This document shows, piece after piece, positions 62,901 through 64,000 of a DNA stretch of 64,000 nt. Positions within the stretch are counted from its first letter, which is position 1; each line of letters starts with the position of its first letter. Origin of the DNA: Rhizomonospora bruguierae (GTDB lineage: Bacteria; Actinomycetota; Actinomycetes; Mycobacteriales; Micromonosporaceae); contig NZ_BBQH01000024.1 in assembly GCF_018397995.1 (NCBI RefSeq), positions 1-64,000 of the forward strand, written 5' to 3'. The position numbers and the translations under genes are program-made. Under the pieces are notes generated by a model. It ran no database searches and was not told the DNA's origin. It saw only the letters and a list, made by a program, of their open reading frames with translations.

Positions 62901-64000
62901 GCTGACCGTCAACGGCAAGCTCGACCGGGCCGCGGTCCTCCAAGCCGCCGGGACGGCCCCGGCCGCCCCGCGCCAGCCGGCCGGGGCAGCGGCGGGCTCG
63001 CCCGGCGCCGCCGTGCTGGTCGAGCTGTTCCGGCGGGTCCTCGACGATCCGGCGCTCGGCGCCGACGCGGACTTCTTCGAGGCCGGCGGCGACTCCATGC
63101 GGGCCATCCGCCTGGTGGCCCTGGCCCGCGACCACGGCCTGCACTTCAGCGCCCGCGAGGTGTACGCGGCGCCGCGCCCCGCCGCACTGGCCGCGCTCGC
63201 CGATTCAGCACCGCGTGCCGGCGTACCCGGCACAACCCTGCCGTTCGCCCTGCTGCCCGGCGCCGGGCCGGACGACTTCCCGGCCGGGGTGGTCGACGCC
63301 TACCCGATGACCGCCCTGCAAACCGGGATGCTCTACCACCAGGAACTCGCGCCGGACGCCCGCGTCTACCACATCGTGCTCAGCTACCGGGTCGACGGCC
63401 GGCTCGACCCGGCCGCGTTCCGCGCCGCCGCGCAGGCCGTCGTCGACGCCCATCCGGTGCTGCGCACCAGCCTCGACCTGGCCAGCCCGTGGGGTCCGGT
63501 GCAGCGGGTGCACGCCGGGCTGGAGACGCTGCCGCTGCGCATCGAGGATTTGCGCGGGCTGGACGGGACGGCGCGGGACGAACGGATCGCGCGGGCCGTC
63601 GCGGACGAGACGAGCGCCGACTTCCCGCTCGACCGGCCCGGCCTGTTCCGGCTCGTCGCGCTGGTCACCTCCGACGACGACTACCAGCTCGTCTTCAGCC
63701 ACAACCACGTGATCCTGGACGGCTGGTCGGTCAACGTCTTCTTCGCCGACCTCAGTGCCCAGTACGCCGACCGGCTGGCCGGCGCGCCGCCGGCGCCGGT
63801 GCCCGTGCCCCGCACCGCGTTCGCCGACTACGTGGCGCTGGAGTTGGCGGCCGCGGACGACCCGACGCACCGGCAGTTCTGGCGCACCCAGACCTCGGCC
63901 GACGCGCCGCTGGTGGCGCCCGGCCGGGTCGGGCCGCCCACCATGCGGCAACTGCGCCGGGAGCTGCCCGGCCGCCTCGACGGGCTGCGCACGCTGGCCG
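59959..64000 (+). CDS. NRPS: TubC-C-A-PCP-C (continues past window end)
   Basis: At least 1347 residues are visible from GTG 59959. The first 50 residues ('LLRRLDELGIGLSLAGNRIR' and 'ELLAEMKERRDDLVGLL') are a TubC-type docking domain, which receives a partner protein. C (about 70-490) has 'HHIVADA'. A (about 505-985) has 'YTSGSTGRPKGV', 'GYVGRP' and 'VNGKLDRAA'. Its pocket code D-V-Y-S-L-A-L-V-H-K matches no code I know well, so the substrate is open. The PCP has S1046 in 'EAGGDSMRAI'. A second C starts near 63297 with 'DAYPMTALQTGMLYH' and 'SHNHVILDGWS', and is cut by the window edge. The docking domain and the preceding free PCP suggest that contacts here are made in trans. Confidence 0.92.
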   Translation, partial: MSGARDLLRRLDELGIGLSLAGNRIRYRSTDGRLTPELLAEMKERRDDLVGLLDRRAALRWPPHRDAAPGGERRGPLTRAQRTFWATDHFVDDGTYNLAGALLLHGPLDEATFTAAVSDVYRRHPALRTVFPAEHGEPVQRVLPVGLAPTVERVDRTGQSLDACVAECAELADRKLPLAEAPPVRMRLIRLAPGEHLFFVVLHHIVADAVAIGLLLADLAAGYRGSRLDTSDIDLIDVAGWERDRLAYADLAAGRRYWRDRLSGAELGALPLPPPLGPVTDRRGAASRLDLDPATAAAIRDLVAQRRASIFLVVAAAAAAALSRRTGRDDLVVGMPAGRRDRPGLERLVGPLLDMVPVRLDLAGVPTFADLVGRTRTAVLGALAHAEALADLPAAGRDLFNVTLTDAGSTLPVPSFPGLAAEHVEVPRVGTKYDLNILVCDGATITLEAEFDRAAIAETDVAALLGTAAEILAAGAADPSRRVADLATAAFGDPGRGAIGAEPAWTVTPDDSLTGRLARLGATQGDRVAVSDGDNHLTYRELAERVDLVGRALRLRGAGPGRVVAVSLPRGLDLVTAILGVLASGAACAVLDDSWPPTRRERVLADAAARQVISEADGTTVADLTRLGRGAPPCPPVRAGDTAYVIYTSGSTGRPKGVHVTHRNMLSLLAATGDGFGVGPDDVWTLFHSCSFDVAMYEMFGCLLHGGRLVVVPKWLTRDPEAFAALLGREQVTVLSLTPSAMSVLLPEAARDPKALDTVRYVLLAGEKLENRLAARWHREVGRGELVNLYGITETTVHASWLRLRPGAPTTTESDVGVPLPGTSLYLLHDDGAAVADGCVGEIYVGGPQVSLGYVGRPRETATRFVPDPFSRQPGARMYRSGDLGRRTGDRLAYLHRRDAQVQVNGFRVELPEIESVLAALPGVAAAAAAVATDDIGHRVVAAVVAEPGVALSTVDVLRGAGAELPNYMLPRSIAIVPALPLTVNGKLDRAAVLQAAGTAPAAPRQPAGAAAGSPGAAVLVELFRRVLDDPALGADADFFEAGGDSMRAIRLVALARDHGLHFSAREVYAAPRPAALAALADSAPRAGVPGTTLPFALLPGAGPDDFPAGVVDAYPMTALQTGMLYHQELAPDARVYHIVLSYRVDGRLDPAAFRAAAQAVVDAHPVLRTSLDLASPWGPVQRVHAGLETLPLRIEDLRGLDGTARDERIARAVADETSADFPLDRPGLFRLVALVTSDDDYQLVFSHNHVILDGWSVNVFFADLSAQYADRLAGAPPAPVPVPRTAFADYVALELAAADDPTHRQFWRTQTSADAPLVAPGRVGPPTMRQLRRELPGRLDGLRTLA

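Noticed and set aside
59659-63144. Minus-strand frame of 1161 codons opposite the last NRPS genes
   Set aside because: The plus strand has unmistakable PCP, C and A motifs over the same span.
1-64000. tRNA, rRNA, insertion sequences, phage attachment sites
   Set aside because: Nothing resembling a tRNA cloverleaf, rRNA, transposase or terminal inverted repeat pair was seen.

Overview
The window is high-GC, densely coded DNA with many GTG starts and 1-17 base gene overlaps. Together with a FAAL-primed NRPS system, this suggests a filamentous actinomycete of a Micromonospora/Actinoplanes/Streptomyces-like kind. The genus cannot be fixed from the sequence. It falls into three parts.

(1) 1-36516 is a single uninterrupted reading frame of about 12,170 codons, open at the left edge, so the protein is at least about 1.3 MDa. 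It is a mosaic: N-terminal beta repeats, a long series of diverged beta-rich units, a degenerate clan-CD-like domain, a zeta-toxin-like domain that has lost its P-loop Lys, long helical regions, two OTU-like repeats with replaced catalytic residues, a HEILH metallopeptidase-like domain with a downstream Glu, two long diverged duplications of about 1000 residues, and two close copies of a His-Gly/Cys (clan-CD-like) domain, each followed or flanked by a beta tail. It resembles the giant polymorphic-toxin-like proteins of actinomycetes. Its function is not known.

(2) 36705-39709 holds a cold-shock-domain protein with an actinobacterial C-terminal extension, a strong bidirectional terminator, and a leftward pair made of a secreted GH114-type glycosidase and a membrane-anchored beta-sandwich (carbohydrate-binding-like) protein.

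(3) 39896-64000 (open at the right) is a nonribosomal lipopeptide cluster. On the minus strand lie a stand-alone A-PCP protein with a valine-like code and an alpha/beta-hydrolase with a catalytic-site Cys (GHCSG). On the plus strand one promoter leads into a 53-codon acidic peptide gene with a hairpin behind it, then a JmjC/cupin oxygenase, an EctB-like diaminobutyrate aminotransferase, a DUF885 metallopeptidase, an FGE-like (SUMF1-fold) protein, an SbnA-like PLP enzyme and a P450. These lead into FAAL-PCP-C-A-PCP-C, A-PCP-C, a free PCP, and TubC-C-A-PCP-C.

The genes fit together as follows (inference). FAAL loads an acyl chain. Two successive A domains with a diaminobutyrate-like code add diamino acids supplied by the EctB-like enzyme. 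The third module has a C domain and a free PCP but no A domain in cis. The A-PCP protein and the Cys acyltransferase, on the model of CmaA/CmaE/CmaD and SyrB1/SyrC, probably charge it in trans. The short peptide with its oxygenase and peptidase neighbours is the least explained part of the locus.
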